Shown here piece by piece: positions 1 to 12,700 of a DNA stretch of 64,000 bases. Both the position numbers and the translations under genes were made by a program. Position 1 is the first letter of the stretch. Every line of letters starts with the position of its first letter. The DNA lies in the NCBI GenBank assembly GCA_036971715.1, contig JAVHJL010000008.1, positions 1,054,001 through 1,118,000 on the forward strand. Reading direction: 5' to 3'. Source of the stretch: Arthrobotrys musiformis. Lineage: Eukaryota; Ascomycota; Orbiliomycetes; Orbiliales; Orbiliaceae. The notes beneath the pieces were generated by a model. That model did not search any database, was not told the DNA's origin, and saw only the letters and a list, made by a program, of their open reading frames with translations.

Positions 1-2220
1 GAATCGGTGCTCGTTATGTAATTAAGGCTACCAAGTGTACTTCGTATGGGACAATAGTTTCGGATTTCAAGTAGTAAGTACAGTACTAGCTTACAATATA
101 ACATTATTTTAAGGAGGATCGAAATGGAAAAGTTATTGGGAATGAGCAAGAAATCAAGCCATTGTGATCAACTGCGCCTCCCTGCAGACCACTTTTACCC
201 AAGTAGACATCTGTAGGCAAGCAAGAAGCATGTACGGAGTATGTATGTATGTAATGTATGTATGTACTATGTCTAGTTCTTACAAGCAGGAGCCCTTTAG
301 CGCAAGAGGAATTTCCATTACACCAACAGGGGTGCCATGTACCGGTATTACGATGGATGTATGTACATCCAACTATGTACTTCCATACATACTTCATACA
401 TTGCATGTGGAAGTATGCAAGTATCTAACCTCGATTCTGTATCTAAAGGCAACTATCCGAACACCGGTGGAAAAAAAGAAATCAAGAATGCGAAAAAAGA
501 AGGAAAAAGGAAAAACGCAAGGAGAAAAAGAAAAACGCATGAACCAGCAGGGTCATGGAACGCAAGCTAAGAAGCTTAACCTTAATCTCGACTCTTAATG
601 CGGGCAATCATTGAAGGATTTGGCCTGGGGAAGTCTGCCACTAGCATCCTTTCGTCAAAACCCTGGCGCTTCACGGATGATACATTTTGCTGCATGGCAT
701 CCCGACAAGAGGCAGCTTTCTCGTCTGCCCATACGTTCTCAGACATACATACATCATCCATACTTTACAAACTTATGTACATGTACGTGTACATGTGGTA
801 GGTACTCTATCGATACTTACATGTGCACACACGCACGACCTGGGCACCGGTGGTACACATGTGAGTCCTTATGATACTTTATTATGTGCACGCATCATCC
901 ACTAAATCCAGATCCCCAAGTTTGGCTCCGTTAATTGTCAAACCGAGCCTTGCCAAAACGATGCGTGTGCACCGCAACTTGCAGACGCCGTCGCCGTGAT
1001 TGGCTGTGAAACAGTTGCTCGGGTCTCCGGACAGTTTCATGACCCAGAAGCATGGAATCAAGACAGCGATTTTCATGGTTGGAAACTTTCTTAGTGGCTC
1101 CATTTTTTCGAGTTTGCCTGACAGATTTGGTACATCCGAGCATGACCGCTCATGCATGTGCGGCCAAGATGGACTCCGAAGACATTTCCGTTCATTGGTT
1201 CCGGGGTGCTAGGATCCAGGTTACTCGCTTCAAACGAGCATTTTAGGGCTCTAAACGAGAAGGGGAAAAAGAAAAAAGGAAGCATTGGGGAAGGGAGGAA
1301 AATGTTCCGTGGCGATGAAGGCATCCATACCTACTACTATGAAGTGTGTAAGTACTTATGTACCATGTATGTATGTACCATGTCTGGAGGAGCACATATG
1401 TGCTCGGGTGTATGAATGAACGAATGCGTGAAAAAGAAAAGTTAAGACTCTCGCTTTATTTTTTTTTTTTCTGCCGAGCTCTCGAGACCCAACTTATGTA
1501 CTAGGTATTAGCAAGTTAGCTGCAGTTCAGGATTCCCCAGGCTCCCATGTCGGCGAGAGATGATGTATTACCCATAATATGTGTATGTGCCTCTACATGC
1601 ATCACCCCGGAACACGGTTGTGTCGTCTCATGTTGCCTACCAACCCATCCTTTAAGACCCACAGGCCTGGATGCAAGTTGGCCTTTGTGCATACGCAGCA
1701 CGGAGTACAGACCTGAATATTTCCTGACAATACCACACGGTACTTTTGTCCCTTCACACTACCGAGCCACACCCCTTTCTGGAAGGAACATTCGAATTTG
1801 CGTCTAGCTGGAACGGTCCTCGTACATACATACACACATGTGCATACTAAATGCTCAAGTAAATATGTGTGTGTTTAAGTATGTACCTACGTAGTATCGT
1901 GTACATGTATTGCAGTAGCTACTCAATTAAGATGTACATACTTAGGTCTTTACTTCCAAGCACACAACTAAGTACTTTTATATATACTGACTTCCTTGCT
2001 CTGGACGATCCAAGGAAAAGCAACCCATGTGCGTACCAATAAACTTTGGGAGACATAGTCGTACTATGTAAGATAATATATCCCTTGAACACCTTGGCGT
2101 AGTGGTAGCATATGTATGTACCTACATGGGAACCGTCTAATTGGCTGATCCGCCTTTGGACAAAATCGCCCCACCGCCTGAGACAGGTCGATATGCACTT
2201 GATTCTAAATCAGCTCACAA
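1..2220. other. Intergenic DNA at left edge, no gene seen
   Basis: No reading frame here resembles a known protein. The frames present are short, overlap on both strands and carry no recognisable domain. The DNA is rich in short TATG, TACA and TACC runs, such as the interrupted TATG run near 238-265 and the one near 1366-1382. A tRNA A-box look-alike near 2096-2110 has no matching B box. Confidence 0.6.
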
Positions 2221-3285
2221 TTATAATTTTGACGATAGTGAGAGCGAAAGATTTTCTCCTAACATGTCCTCAAGCTGCCGAACCGCATTTTCAGTATCAC
2301 GGAGTGGGACCTTGATCGTTCTTAGACCCATCTCCTTAGCCGCCCGCAGGTTCCCGCCAAGGTCATCCAGAAAAACGATTTGAGAGGGGTCCTCAACACC
2401 CATGGCTTTGATTGCATATTCAAAGATCCTAAAGATAGGGTATGGTTGTGTTAATCGTGGGGTTTCTTCTTTCTGTTTCCCTTTTCCTTTCCTTTCTTGT
2501 ATGTTAAGTGCTTACCGATGTTCCGGTTTCCTCATGCCCAATTCGACACTTGCGAGATAAATATCGAAGAGAGCCTTGGTGTTTCCGTCGTCTCGATATG
2601 GATGGTTTTCTGGGAAAACGTAATTGTTCGTCAGGGCACCGATTTTATACCTTCCCGTCTGTCGCAATTTCTCGATCGCATTTACGATGGACGGGTTGTA
2701 TTCTCGAGAAACCCTACCAAGGCCATGTATCACCGGTTAAGTTTCACGAGATCCACTATATACGAATGACGCTCGACCAGAAAAAAAAAAAAAAAAAAAA
2801 AAAAACTCACCTCATCATCTCCCAAAAAAGCCACTTTCCATCTATTTGAGGTGCGGGTGGCAGCTCCAAACCCTTCTCTCCATGGTATCGTGCCCACGCA
2901 TTCGGCTCATTGAGCTCAGCCTGAAATACATCGAAAAAAGTATTGTCCATACTTATTTCATTTCTCTCTAGCCTTTTCCAGGCTGAATTCGGACCGCCAT
3001 GGTAAATATTCCAGTTGATGTAACCTAGCGGTATCTTTTTTTCGATTTCATATGCCTCGACTAAAGGAGCGATCAGACAGTTGCTCATTCGCTACTCGCG
3101 CGGGGCGTTTCATAAATGATATCTCGGGTTTGCTTACTTGCGAGGAGCGGCGACCGTACCTTTTGATTGGGGGCACCATTGTCAGCTCAGGCAGGCTCAA
3201 CCAAGTTTGCATGAAAAGGTTCAGCATTTTATATTACCACAACACCCCCGATATCAAAAAGAACGGCAGTTATAGGGAAAGACAT
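2221..3285 (-). CDS. HAD-superfamily phosphatase (epoxide-hydrolase N-terminal / ACAD10-like type)
   Basis: Four exons on the minus strand: 3285-3238, 3091-2811, 2713-2516 and 2428-2221. Together they give 244 residues in frame. Exon 1 supplies HAD motif I as DIGGVV. Exon 3 has motif II in the stretch ALTNN and ends at the motif III lysine in KPEHR. Exon 4 carries motif IV as FLDDLGGN. The order and spacing fit a soluble phosphatase with a helical cap, as in the N-terminal domain of mammalian soluble epoxide hydrolase and of ACAD10/11; the substrate is unknown. The GT-AG junctions of exons 2-3 and 3-4 restore continuous homology. The acceptor of exon 2 is the weakest choice, because it leaves a short stretch before PLVEAYE that I cannot match to the family. 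The intron between exons 2 and 3 contains a 25-A run. Nothing nearby hints at a pathway. Confidence 0.8.
2781..2805. repeat. Poly-A run inside an intron
   Basis: Twenty-five consecutive A on the plus strand lie in the intron between exons 2 and 3 of the HAD phosphatase gene. Read in the sense direction this is a long T run just after the donor site. Confidence 0.95.
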
Positions 3286-3772
3286 GGTATCTGGACTGGA
3301 CTTGAGTGCTTATAGTATTTTGGCGTGATGAAGGGATGGTGATGATGTTTTCTCGAGTTCATAAGTTCATCGAATACCTTGGAAACAAGTGAGTACCTAA
3401 CTTGAAGCAATTATATTACAAATTCTAGACCGCGGATGTGCTGGTCGTGTGTAAACAGAAGGCCTTGCCGTAACCTCGGCAGAAACTTCAAGTATAGGTA
3501 TTTGCCTTGGTCTTGATTTGGACACTTCCTTTTTGCTTATCGGTCCCAAGCAAACTCTGAGAGCCCAGATATTGGGGCTTAAGGCGTATATTGTACGTAT
3601 GGAAGTACTTCATCTGTACTACCTAGATATAGACTTAGGTATGTGTGTATGTACGCACGCACACACTCAAGCACAACTCTCATACTCAAGTTAACTCAGA
3701 GGTTGCTGGAGTGGCTACTGGCGGGCATTGTGAGGCGAACCTGGAGCATTTGCGCTTCAGGACACAACTGCT

Positions 3773-3943
3773 GTATGTATGTATGTATGTATGTATGTAT
3801 GTATGTATGTATGTATGTATGTATGTATGTATGTATGTATGTATGTATGTATGTATGTATGTATGTATGTATGTATGTATGTATGTATGTATGTATGTAT
3901 GTATGTATGTATGTATGTATGTATGTATGTATGTATGTATGTA
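3773..3943. repeat. (GTAT)n microsatellite, about 42 copies
   Basis: An uninterrupted tetranucleotide tract of 171 bases, followed by degenerate copies and the near-palindromic TACTGTACATACATACGTACGT. It translates as YVCM/IHTY repeats in all frames, which explains the long but meaningless reading frames there. Confidence 0.98.
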
Positions 3944-5739
3944 CTTATGTACTGTACATACATACGTACGTCTGTTTCTCAACCCATCGAAACAACTCCG
4001 TTTGGTGCTGAGGTTGAGGCTACGGGGGGGCACCATTAATTTCTCCTGCTCCAATGCTCCATAAATTCCTCGTCCAGGTTCTGCTTAAGCTTTTGTCAAC
4101 ACATTCTCGGTAGCACGGCACACCAACGAGTGGTCACAAGCGGGAGCTGAATCCGCCATTCAAGATGCAATCGAGATATGATGGGATTCGGTTCGCTTGG
4201 CGCATTCGTCAGCCACGGATCCCCTGGCGTGAAGTGTGCATGGCCATGGGCTTGAATTTCTACTGGATGCCCCGCAAAGATGTGCTCTACGTACACCGAA
4301 AATCCCATAGTCGTATCCATCAATCACACTGCTCTGAGTCACCGCACATATGTAAGTGGGCATGTACAATGTGCGAGACTCGACTGAGGACCACGCGGAT
4401 CGCAGATATGGGGGTTATGGAGATATGCAAGCACAGAGTACCTCCCTACTAATACATATTGCCAATTGGTACATATAGGGATGTTATGTACCTGTCCCTT
4501 GCTAGATGATCGTGAAGCGCGGCTGATGAAAAGGACAGGTGTGGCGAGGGGCTGAACGTTACAATGCATCCATCAGGATCATGATTCCGTTGTTGTATCA
4601 AAAACCCCAACCATCCTGTCTCCATCCTCATTCGACGTCAATTCTCGGTCTCCAGTTCCGAGAAGCCTGAGGGTCTGCCTTTCCACGTAATGTTCGAGAA
4701 GGACGAGAAGGGGAGGTTCGTTTGCCAGGCCAAGGCGATTGCCTGGATTTGATCCGTTTGGTTCGGTTGAGCTTGAAACGGTTTAGCTTCCTTGGGATAT
4801 TCGGTCCTTTCTGTTACCTCTGACGTTGGCGTGGGGTCGTCTGCATGCTCACACCACCTCTTTCCCTTTCTCTCTTCCAGATTGGTCCTGGTCGTGTCCT
4901 CTGCTTTTTCGGCACGTCCAGCCCCCCCTGTGGCATTCTCGGAATTATATGCAACTGCCTTTCTGCTGACTGTGACGAGCTTAGCTCGAGCTGAGATCGT
5001 TGATTATCAATTCGCAGAAAAGAGTTAGCTCTGGTCCGTCGACTGTGCATCGTGATTCGCGGCCGACTTGGTTCGGAATGGATGAGGGATTGCCTCATAG
5101 GGACGGATGACTATATGTAGTACCCCTTCCAGTTTGTTCACATTAAACAGCGTCCGTCACACAGAACGACACTAGTCAGTATACTTGTCATGGTATATAT
5201 AGATCCTGTATACCTGCTACCGGATAGCACGCCGCGACCTAGGCCTCATTCTTCCCAGTAAGATTGAAGAATAATCAACATGCTTCAAACCAAACGCCCC
5301 GTCCCGGACGCGGCGGATTCTCACTTAAAGTGAGAGGAATAACTGTGGCTAGCTCCACCGGTTGTTTCCATATTCATATTCGCGGTGCTCGACGAGCCAA
5401 CTTGGACCTAGTTCTCGAGACCTTAAGGCCTGAGTTTGCAACTACTTACATACGTACATACATACATACGCCTTATTGATACCTCACCAGTTCAAAACTG
5501 CTATCCCTTCGAGTACTTTCTATTTCACTCTTGTCAATTATTGCTTCCAATTGGCTTTATATTATATTATATGCTCTCATCGATCTCGATATCTTTCGAT
5601 TTCAATATTGTACTCCGCAAAATCAAATTGCCGCTAACCACGCCATAAACGCCAATTTGCAACACCAAAACCCACCAACAACTCGCCCTGGTTGATATTA
5701 TCCCGGGTTCGAGTTTGAGGCAACTTTTATATTCGCAAG

Positions 5740-5830
5740 GTAATCAATCTAATTTTATGAGAATATATTTCTATAGACATTCCTAGCTATGGATATATTT
5801 TATGCTAACGTTATAACGCACTATCGATAG
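5740..5830 (+). other. Possible 5' UTR intron of the phospholipase C gene
   Basis: The sequence CAAG/GTAATC starts the segment, and TGCTAAC, a good fungal branch site, lies about 25 bases before the acceptor ATCGATAG. The size (91 bases) suits a fungal intron. There is no transcript evidence, and the donor deviates from GTRNGT. Confidence 0.35.
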
Positions 5831-6096
5831 AACCCGCAAACCCCAGTCGCTACTGTTCACTCCACTGTCGTTATCACTTTTCAAGCCTCCTAAATTCGAA
5901 ATCCAGCAGCGTTTATAGATACCTCCAACCCAAGAAACTTACTTAAGTACTTTAGTACTTACTTGGTACTTTACCTACCTACCTACCTAAGTACTTGCTT
6001 ACTAAGTACTAAGGAGGTAACCCTTAAGTGCCGAGTTCTATCTCGCGGTTGCCCTGGAGGGGAAACAAGGCTGTGAGAGGTGGATAGCAATTCGCA

Positions 6097-9000
6097 ATGG
6101 AAACGCACATGCCGACTCCCCGTCCGTCGATGATCATTGGATCACCCCGATTCCCGCCAAATACACAGCAACAGCCTACCCCGGGCGTTGCTCTGCCATC
6201 GGCTGCCATATCAACCGACAAGCCCCTCCAAGAGAAACAGAAGGAGAAACCTCAAAGTCGGCCGCCGTCTATCAACACGCCTCCATTATCATTAACGTCA
6301 AATGCGTCTGTTGAGCCATTGCGACCCCGGACATATTCTGCTCCTGTTTTTTCGACTCTATCTCTTCCACCCGGCACAAGTGCTGTGAGCGATGGCCTAA
6401 GCTCCGGCAGCTCCTCCAGACCAAATATCATCCGCAGGCTTTCTCGCGGTGCCGCCAATAAACTTTCTAGACGCCGTTCAGGTTCTGTGCACGAACGTGA
6501 CGAGACTCACGGACCAGTTATTATGAGGCACCGAAGCAGCAGTAACGCCAGCGAGTCGGACCCATTTCTCTCCGACAAGGATTTAAACGAATATGCATTG
6601 TCGAATCCGCCTGCCGAAGCTCCTGGCGAGTTACGTCATCGCAGATCCAGCAGTCTTGTCGACCTGTTGGAGGCTATCCCCCCGGATGAGGGGCCACCCG
6701 AAATTCCGATGCTGTTACAAACAGGCACGCCGATGACTCGTGTAACGAAACGGAAGAAAACACTTCGATACTTTGTTTTGGAAGGCAATACGGCTCGGGT
6801 CACTTGGGATCCACTGAAGCCGTCTGCTAGGTTTTACCTAGACGACGTCAAGGAGATCAGAACAGGGGAAAATGCGAGGAACTACCGTGAAGGTTTCCAG
6901 GTCACTTCTGAGTTCGAGGATCGTTGGATTACCATAATATACTCAGAGCACATTGAAAATGGCCGGCTTAGAACTCTCCATCTCGTTGCTCCTACCAGGG
7001 AACTTTTTCAACTCTGGACACAAACTCTAGAGGCTTTACTGAACTATAGGACGGCACTAATGGCGGGCATTGCGACTCAAGGCGACAAAGTTTTGGGTAC
7101 CCACTGGAAGCATGAGATATCGAGTCAAGTAACCTCTGATGCATCTGAGAGGAAGGACGAGAAACTTTCCTTCGAGGAGGTGGAGAGATTGTGCCGACGA
7201 TTGCAAGTTAACTGCTCCAAACAATACCTCCGCGCCAGGTTTGACCGTGCGGATATCGAAAAAACTGGCTTTTTGACTTTCGAACAATTCCAAAGTTTCG
7301 TTCGAATATTGAAGGAGAGGACCGATATACATCGCATCTGGGAGAGCGCTGTCGATGATCCGAAGGGAGGGATGAGAGAGGGTGAATTCCGAAAGTTCCT
7401 AAAGGACGTGCAAAAGGAGTCGAGCGAACATGATGAGCAACGAATCTCGGCAGTTTTCCAGAAGCTTGTGAAGCGGTCGTGGAACGCGAGTGAGAAGACT
7501 GGGGGTGCGCTAGAACGTGAACGGATATCACTCTTGGGGTTCACCGATTATCTACAATCTCCAATATACAATCCTCCTCTAAAATTCTCCATAGACTCGG
7601 AAAATTGTCTTGACAGACCGCTAAACGAGTATTTTATTTCAAGTTCGCACAATACATATCTCCTAGAACGCCAGGTTGCAGGGGAATCGTCAATTGAAGG
7701 GTACATTCGGACACTTCAGCGCGGCTGCCGGTGTGTAGAGATCGACTGCTGGGATGGCGACGATGGGAAACCGGTCGTCACTCATGGGAGAACCCTAACT
7801 TCAAAGGTACTGTTCTCAGACGTGGTCAAGACCATAGGGAAGTACGCGTTTGTGGCTAGTCAATACCCCGTTATCCTCTCGCTAGAGGTGCACTGTGGGG
7901 TTGAGCAACAGGTCATTATGGCGGAAACCCTCAAGATAATGTTGGGCGACAAGCTCGTGATTGCTCCATTGATTTCAAACTCAATGACTTTGCCCTCGCC
8001 ACAAGAATTGAAAGGCAAGATTCTAGTTAAAGTCAAAGGCCACGATGATTTGATTCTATTCAGCTCTGAAATATCAGATATGATGCTTGGTTCATCTTCT
8101 GTACCCCAAACCGCAGCATTGAGGAGCAAGGTACACAAAGATCCGGTGGTAGCAACTACAGCAAGCAGCAGCAATTCTACAGAGGAGAGTGATGAACTAG
8201 GGACGACATCAGGAGGAAGCCACCAAAACGATAAACTTAGGAAAGCACCGCGGACCATCAGCAAAATTGCAAAAGAGCTCGGGGAGCTGGGGGTCTATAC
8301 ACGAGGCCAAAAGTTTAAGAACTTTTCACTCCCAGGTGAGGATCATTTCGAAAGTAGCTATTCCTTACTCATACTAATTTCATTCCAGAAAGTAAAAGTT
8401 TCAACCATGTGTTCTCTCTCGCTGAAAGAACTTTCATTAGTCTCTGTAAAGACAAAGAGAAAAAGGCCCAGTTAGAGAAACACAACCTACGGTACCTTAT
8501 GAGAGTGTATCCTTCCGGGTGGCGTGTTACGTCGCGGAATTTTGACCCACTCATATTTTGGCGACGCGGCGTCCAAATGGTAGCACTGAACTGGCAAACT
8601 TATGACACTGGCGTGCAGTTGAATGACGCTATGTTCGCTTCAGTATCCGACCGGGCGGGGTACGTGCTCAAGCCCTCGGAGCTACGAAGCAATAGGTCTA
8701 CTCTCGATTCCGCTTATCCTGACAATGCCGCCGCGAAGCTTGCCCGCAAGCTGGTCAGTTTCTCCGTGGAAATCATTTCAGCACAGCAGTTGCCAAGGGT
8801 GGGTAAAGATCGTGACTGCCTTGATTCCTATGTCGAGATAGAGCTGTTTAGTGCAGACGACAAGGCGCGAGGACTGGTCACAGCGAATGGCGGTATTGAT
8901 AAGAGTGGTTCTGGAGGAATGTCTGGCCTTGGTGCTCCTCAAAGACGCAGGACAAAAACAGTAAAAGGAAATCTGTTCGCACCGACGTGGAATGAACGTC

Positions 9001-9415
9001 TGACCTTTAGTGTCGAGACTCGTTTTGAGAGTTTGGTTTTTCTTCGTTTTGTTGTCTATAGTGATGACGGAAATGGAGATCGGACATTGAAGGCTAGCTA
9101 TTGTCTAAAGCTAGTCAATGCTGCACAAGGTACCTATATACTCCTGTGTTTGATTCTGTGGACTCTTTGACTAACAAATAAACAGGGTTTCGGCATTTAC
9201 CTTTGTACGACACTGGAGGAGAGCAATTTTTGTTCAGCAGTTTATTCGTCAAGATAGATGTCGAACCTCTTCGAGCAGCTCTCCCAGCTGCAGCTAAACA
9301 GTCAACCGTCGATGCGCTCAAGTCGGCGGCAAAAAGCATGCTTCAAATTTCCTCAGATATTCTTCATGGTAGCACCTCTAGGGATACACATGGCATTGGT
9401 GAAAAGAAAAGGTAG
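6097..9415 (+). CDS. PLC1: Phosphoinositide-specific phospholipase C
   Basis: Three exons (6097-8335, 8389-9129, 9186-9415) encode 1069 residues. The enzyme hydrolyses phosphatidylinositol 4,5-bisphosphate to diacylglycerol and inositol trisphosphate at membranes. Residues 1-200 are Ser/Pro-rich and probably disordered. A PH-like domain follows at about 205-320, then EF-hand-like helices at about 345-480. The catalytic X box covers about 498-650, with His518 in SSSHNTYL and His563 in VTHGRT; the 45-residue spacing equals that of PLC-delta1. The Y box is about 724-860 and a C2 domain about 880-1030. The X-Y linker (about 670-720) is Ser/Gly-rich. The first intron splits the Y box and the second the C2 domain; both junctions restore family-like sequence. 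The start is the first ATG of a long open frame, so the N-terminus is less certain. The gene converges on NUP188. Confidence 0.95.
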
Positions 9416-9788
9416 CTTGCTGAGCATGTCAAATATCTAGCGGATTGTGCCAATGTCGCCAGTGTCAATTAGCGGGATAAGCGGGGTTTTCTTTTGTCTC
9501 TTAGGGTGTTCCTTTTTTACACCATGTACTACTGTATATATATGTTCACTTTCCTCGGGCAAGCTAACAGTCAGCCGTTTATCATAGAAAGAATCACTGG
9601 CCACCGGTTTAAAATTGCATTCGGCCAATTCAAAGGAAAAAAAAAAAAAAAAAAACCCCCGTCCCACCATCCTTCCTCGAACTTTTAATGTGCAGGCGGG
9701 GAGATTTCTGATGCGGGTAGAGTAAAACAATTCAAAATTTTCAGAAATTTCAGTATTTCGCTAAAATACAAGACCTCCAATGTTCCGT
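9416..9788. other. Convergent 3' intergenic region (PLC1/NUP188)
   Basis: This 373-base stretch lies between two tail-to-tail genes. It contains a 19-A run at 9637-9655 and no coding signal. Confidence 0.6.
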
Positions 9789-12700
9789 CTAATCCTCTTC
9801 ACCGTCCATTGATGCAATTAACCGTTGTATCATCCTGGCTTGGACACCAACTCTTACAGCGAGTTTATTGCCTCCATCTGTTGTATCTTGCAGTAGAGAA
9901 TCCTCCTCTCCGTTTGTAGCAACAAGAACTTTGGCTAGCCATGCCTTGTGGCTGACTATTTGTTCACAAGCAGTATCGAGGGATCGCACTTTACTCATGA
10001 TTTCATCCCCTGGCGACGACCTCATTCGGTCTAGTAGGATCAAGATAGCTACTAGGTCCGTCACCTCCTCCAAATGGGACAAAGCGACGTATTCGGGCTT
10101 ACTGAGATACGTTATTGTCGAAAGTATTTGCCTGTTGAATGAACGCAGGAACATGGCTATTTCTGGGGCGATGCGCTTTTTGAGAGCGAACAAAACATTC
10201 AAGAGCAGCGGAAGAAACCCTTTCGCCCAAATATTATGTAGGCGGGGAGTGGTAGTTGGGAGCAATTGGCCGGCTTGGATTTTCATCGCGAGGTCGCCTT
10301 CACTCAGGGAATTGAAAACGGAGTTCAAAGCGATCTGTTCAGCAAATACCGGCAGTGTCGACACCTTCACAAGGAACATGATGCTGATCTCACCATAAAG
10401 TGGGTCGGGAATCGAATTTGCATTCGAGGGCGTATCCATCAACTTCGAAGCCCATGTGAAAAGTATTGTCGCAACTCGGATTGTGCCGTGACTAGCGATG
10501 TGACTAACAAGGTGCTCGTATACCGGCTCCAGCCCATCGAATGAGAGAATAGTTTGGAGAATGCCGATCACAATCAGCATGTCACCGGCGATAGATGGGG
10601 ACGAATTCTCGTAAGCTGCGTTGGCCAAGACTTTGAAGGCCCTGGCGACAGCAACCTCGAAAATTCCGACAAGTAGATAAACAACTCGGGGGGAGGGATC
10701 CTCTTTGGACTTCAAGCACATATTGAGGGCCAAATAGAGGAGGCGGAGAAGGTTGCGAGAATTTTCACTACCACCGTCGCTAAGGCCTGATAGGAAATTC
10801 GATTCGGCAGCCGCGGCAACGTCCCAGGTCGTTTCAAGAATCTTAACGAAGGAGTCTCCTGCTTGGTTCTGGTCAAGTTCCATGGTCCCAAGGCGTCGAA
10901 AGAGCGAAAAGGCCAGACTAGTTCGCTTTGTATTCAGAATGGGCGATATGGTAGGAGGCGTGGATTCCCCAATCGTGGCCCTCAAAGTATCGAGGCCTAC
11001 TCTTGATAGAGTCGTGAATCCATCAATAGTTTGGAAGTATTTATGGCATGTTAGCTCTAGGGCAAGATTTGCCCACATGTCAAAAAGGAACTAAGGGCGG
11101 CCGGATTAGCTAGTACTAGCGACAAGTGCGTTCCATAGGGGCAGTCATACCACTTGAGAATCAATTAATGCTAGGTTGAGATTTACCGCTTCAACGTCAA
11201 GTTTGAAACCTGCCCTGACCTCAACAACCTTGTTGCTAGCCCGTCGAGTTATCGTGCTGTTCCAACCACGGTCCCACCTCAAAATATGCTCAGCCAATTC
11301 AATGTCGTAGAAATAATTCACACCATAGCGCCTCTCTCGCATTGAGCTTTTCCGGAAATTTTCAAGGTGACAGTTAGGCCATTTATTTTGTAGATTCAGC
11401 GAGAGGAGCCCGTGCATGCTTGCCTTATACCCTCGAATAACCGCGCCGTGATCGATGTAGAATTTAAGTTTTGGGAGAAGGGAGGCTAGAAAGGCCTTCG
11501 TTTTCGTATCTGAGGATTTGGTGGCGCGTATTTGGTAAAGATGCATCGTAATGATTTGTGCTATATAGCCCGCCGCAGCCGTTTTGTTGCAGCTTTCCGT
11601 GATCGCCGACGGCGTCTTAGCTGAGTAGTTGACAACGACCTTCTCGACATAGAATGTGATCGCTTTGAGGAACTCTGGGTAATCCGGGAGATTGCTGATA
11701 ATAGGACCCCAGAAGTCTTGCGCAATGGAAACAGCCTGCAGTGTTGATATCAGAAGTGACCCAGGCAAGGATTCAATGTTGACTAGGATTTCCAACGCCG
11801 ATGCTAACATAGATTTTGCGTGTTTCTGCTGTTTTTCTGGTACACCCTGAGCCTGGTTGGGGACTTCAAGATTGTTCCCAGTGACCAATTTGATCGATAG
11901 ACCTTGTTGCTTGTTTGCGATCACCGTACAAAAGAAATTCCAAATAGAGACTTCAAGTTCCTCGTCACCGAGTCTCCCACCAAGTCGTTGAATCAACTCG
12001 ACTAGGTGGTTTGCACCGGATGATCCTATGTACCCGAGAATCGAAGGTGGCTCTCCTACCCAGAGCCCGGAACCGCCAAGGAGACTATCCAGTACATCAA
12101 TAACAGGGCGTCGGAATTTTTCTTCTACTTCGTAGAGTGCGATCAGATCTAGAGACCGTTCGTAAAGCTTCCCCTCAAGATAACTAGGAGGTTTCTTCTG
12201 CAGATGTTGCACCTTGAGGGCTGTAGCGCTAAATTCCAGGGAAGCCGTTATACTCACGATCCAATCCAAAACGAATAGATTGTTTATCGTGGGGTCTTTG
12301 GTTTCCAATCCTTCATTAATGGCCAACAGGAGAGGGTTAGCTGCTTGTGTGCTAGCCGGGTTGAAAAAAGTGCTGCAAATTGTTGATGCAGACGAAGCTA
12401 ACCCTTGGAATAAACCGTAACCTTCGTTCTCGTCGGACGCTACCCCGTAGACCGTATTGAGGATCTGAGAAAAGGTCGTACAGAGCTCAAAGTTGAGCTT
12501 CAGTCGTTCGTCGACATGAAGGTATTTCCAGGTCGTAAAGCTTTCGAAGATGGAGCACCAAAACCTGGTCCAATCCTGGAGAATTGAGGTTTGCATCTCC
12601 TTACTTATTCCAGATCCTACCCCTGCACCGGATACAATACTACCAGGAGAGCCGATGGTACCGCTAAAGACCACGCCAGCGATCGCATCGGACAGCAGTG

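Larger units (their letters stand above)
3286..6096. other. Intergenic region between the HAD phosphatase and phospholipase C genes
   Basis: This is the shared upstream region of two divergent genes. It contains the (GTAT)n tract, no recognisable protein, and an apparently non-coding stretch from 4096 to 5660 with only short overlapping frames. The last 350 bases are the likely leader of the phospholipase C gene, with a possible leader intron at 5740-5830 and CTTAC/CTACC repeats at 5940-6010. Confidence 0.6.

Noticed and set aside
2093..2160. tRNA-like A box (TGGCGTAGTGG)
   Set aside because: No B box (GGTTCRANNCC) and no acceptor-stem pairing at a suitable distance.
3643..4064. Long YVCM/IHTY repeat proteins on both strands
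   Set aside because: Translations of the (GTAT)n tract in all frames.
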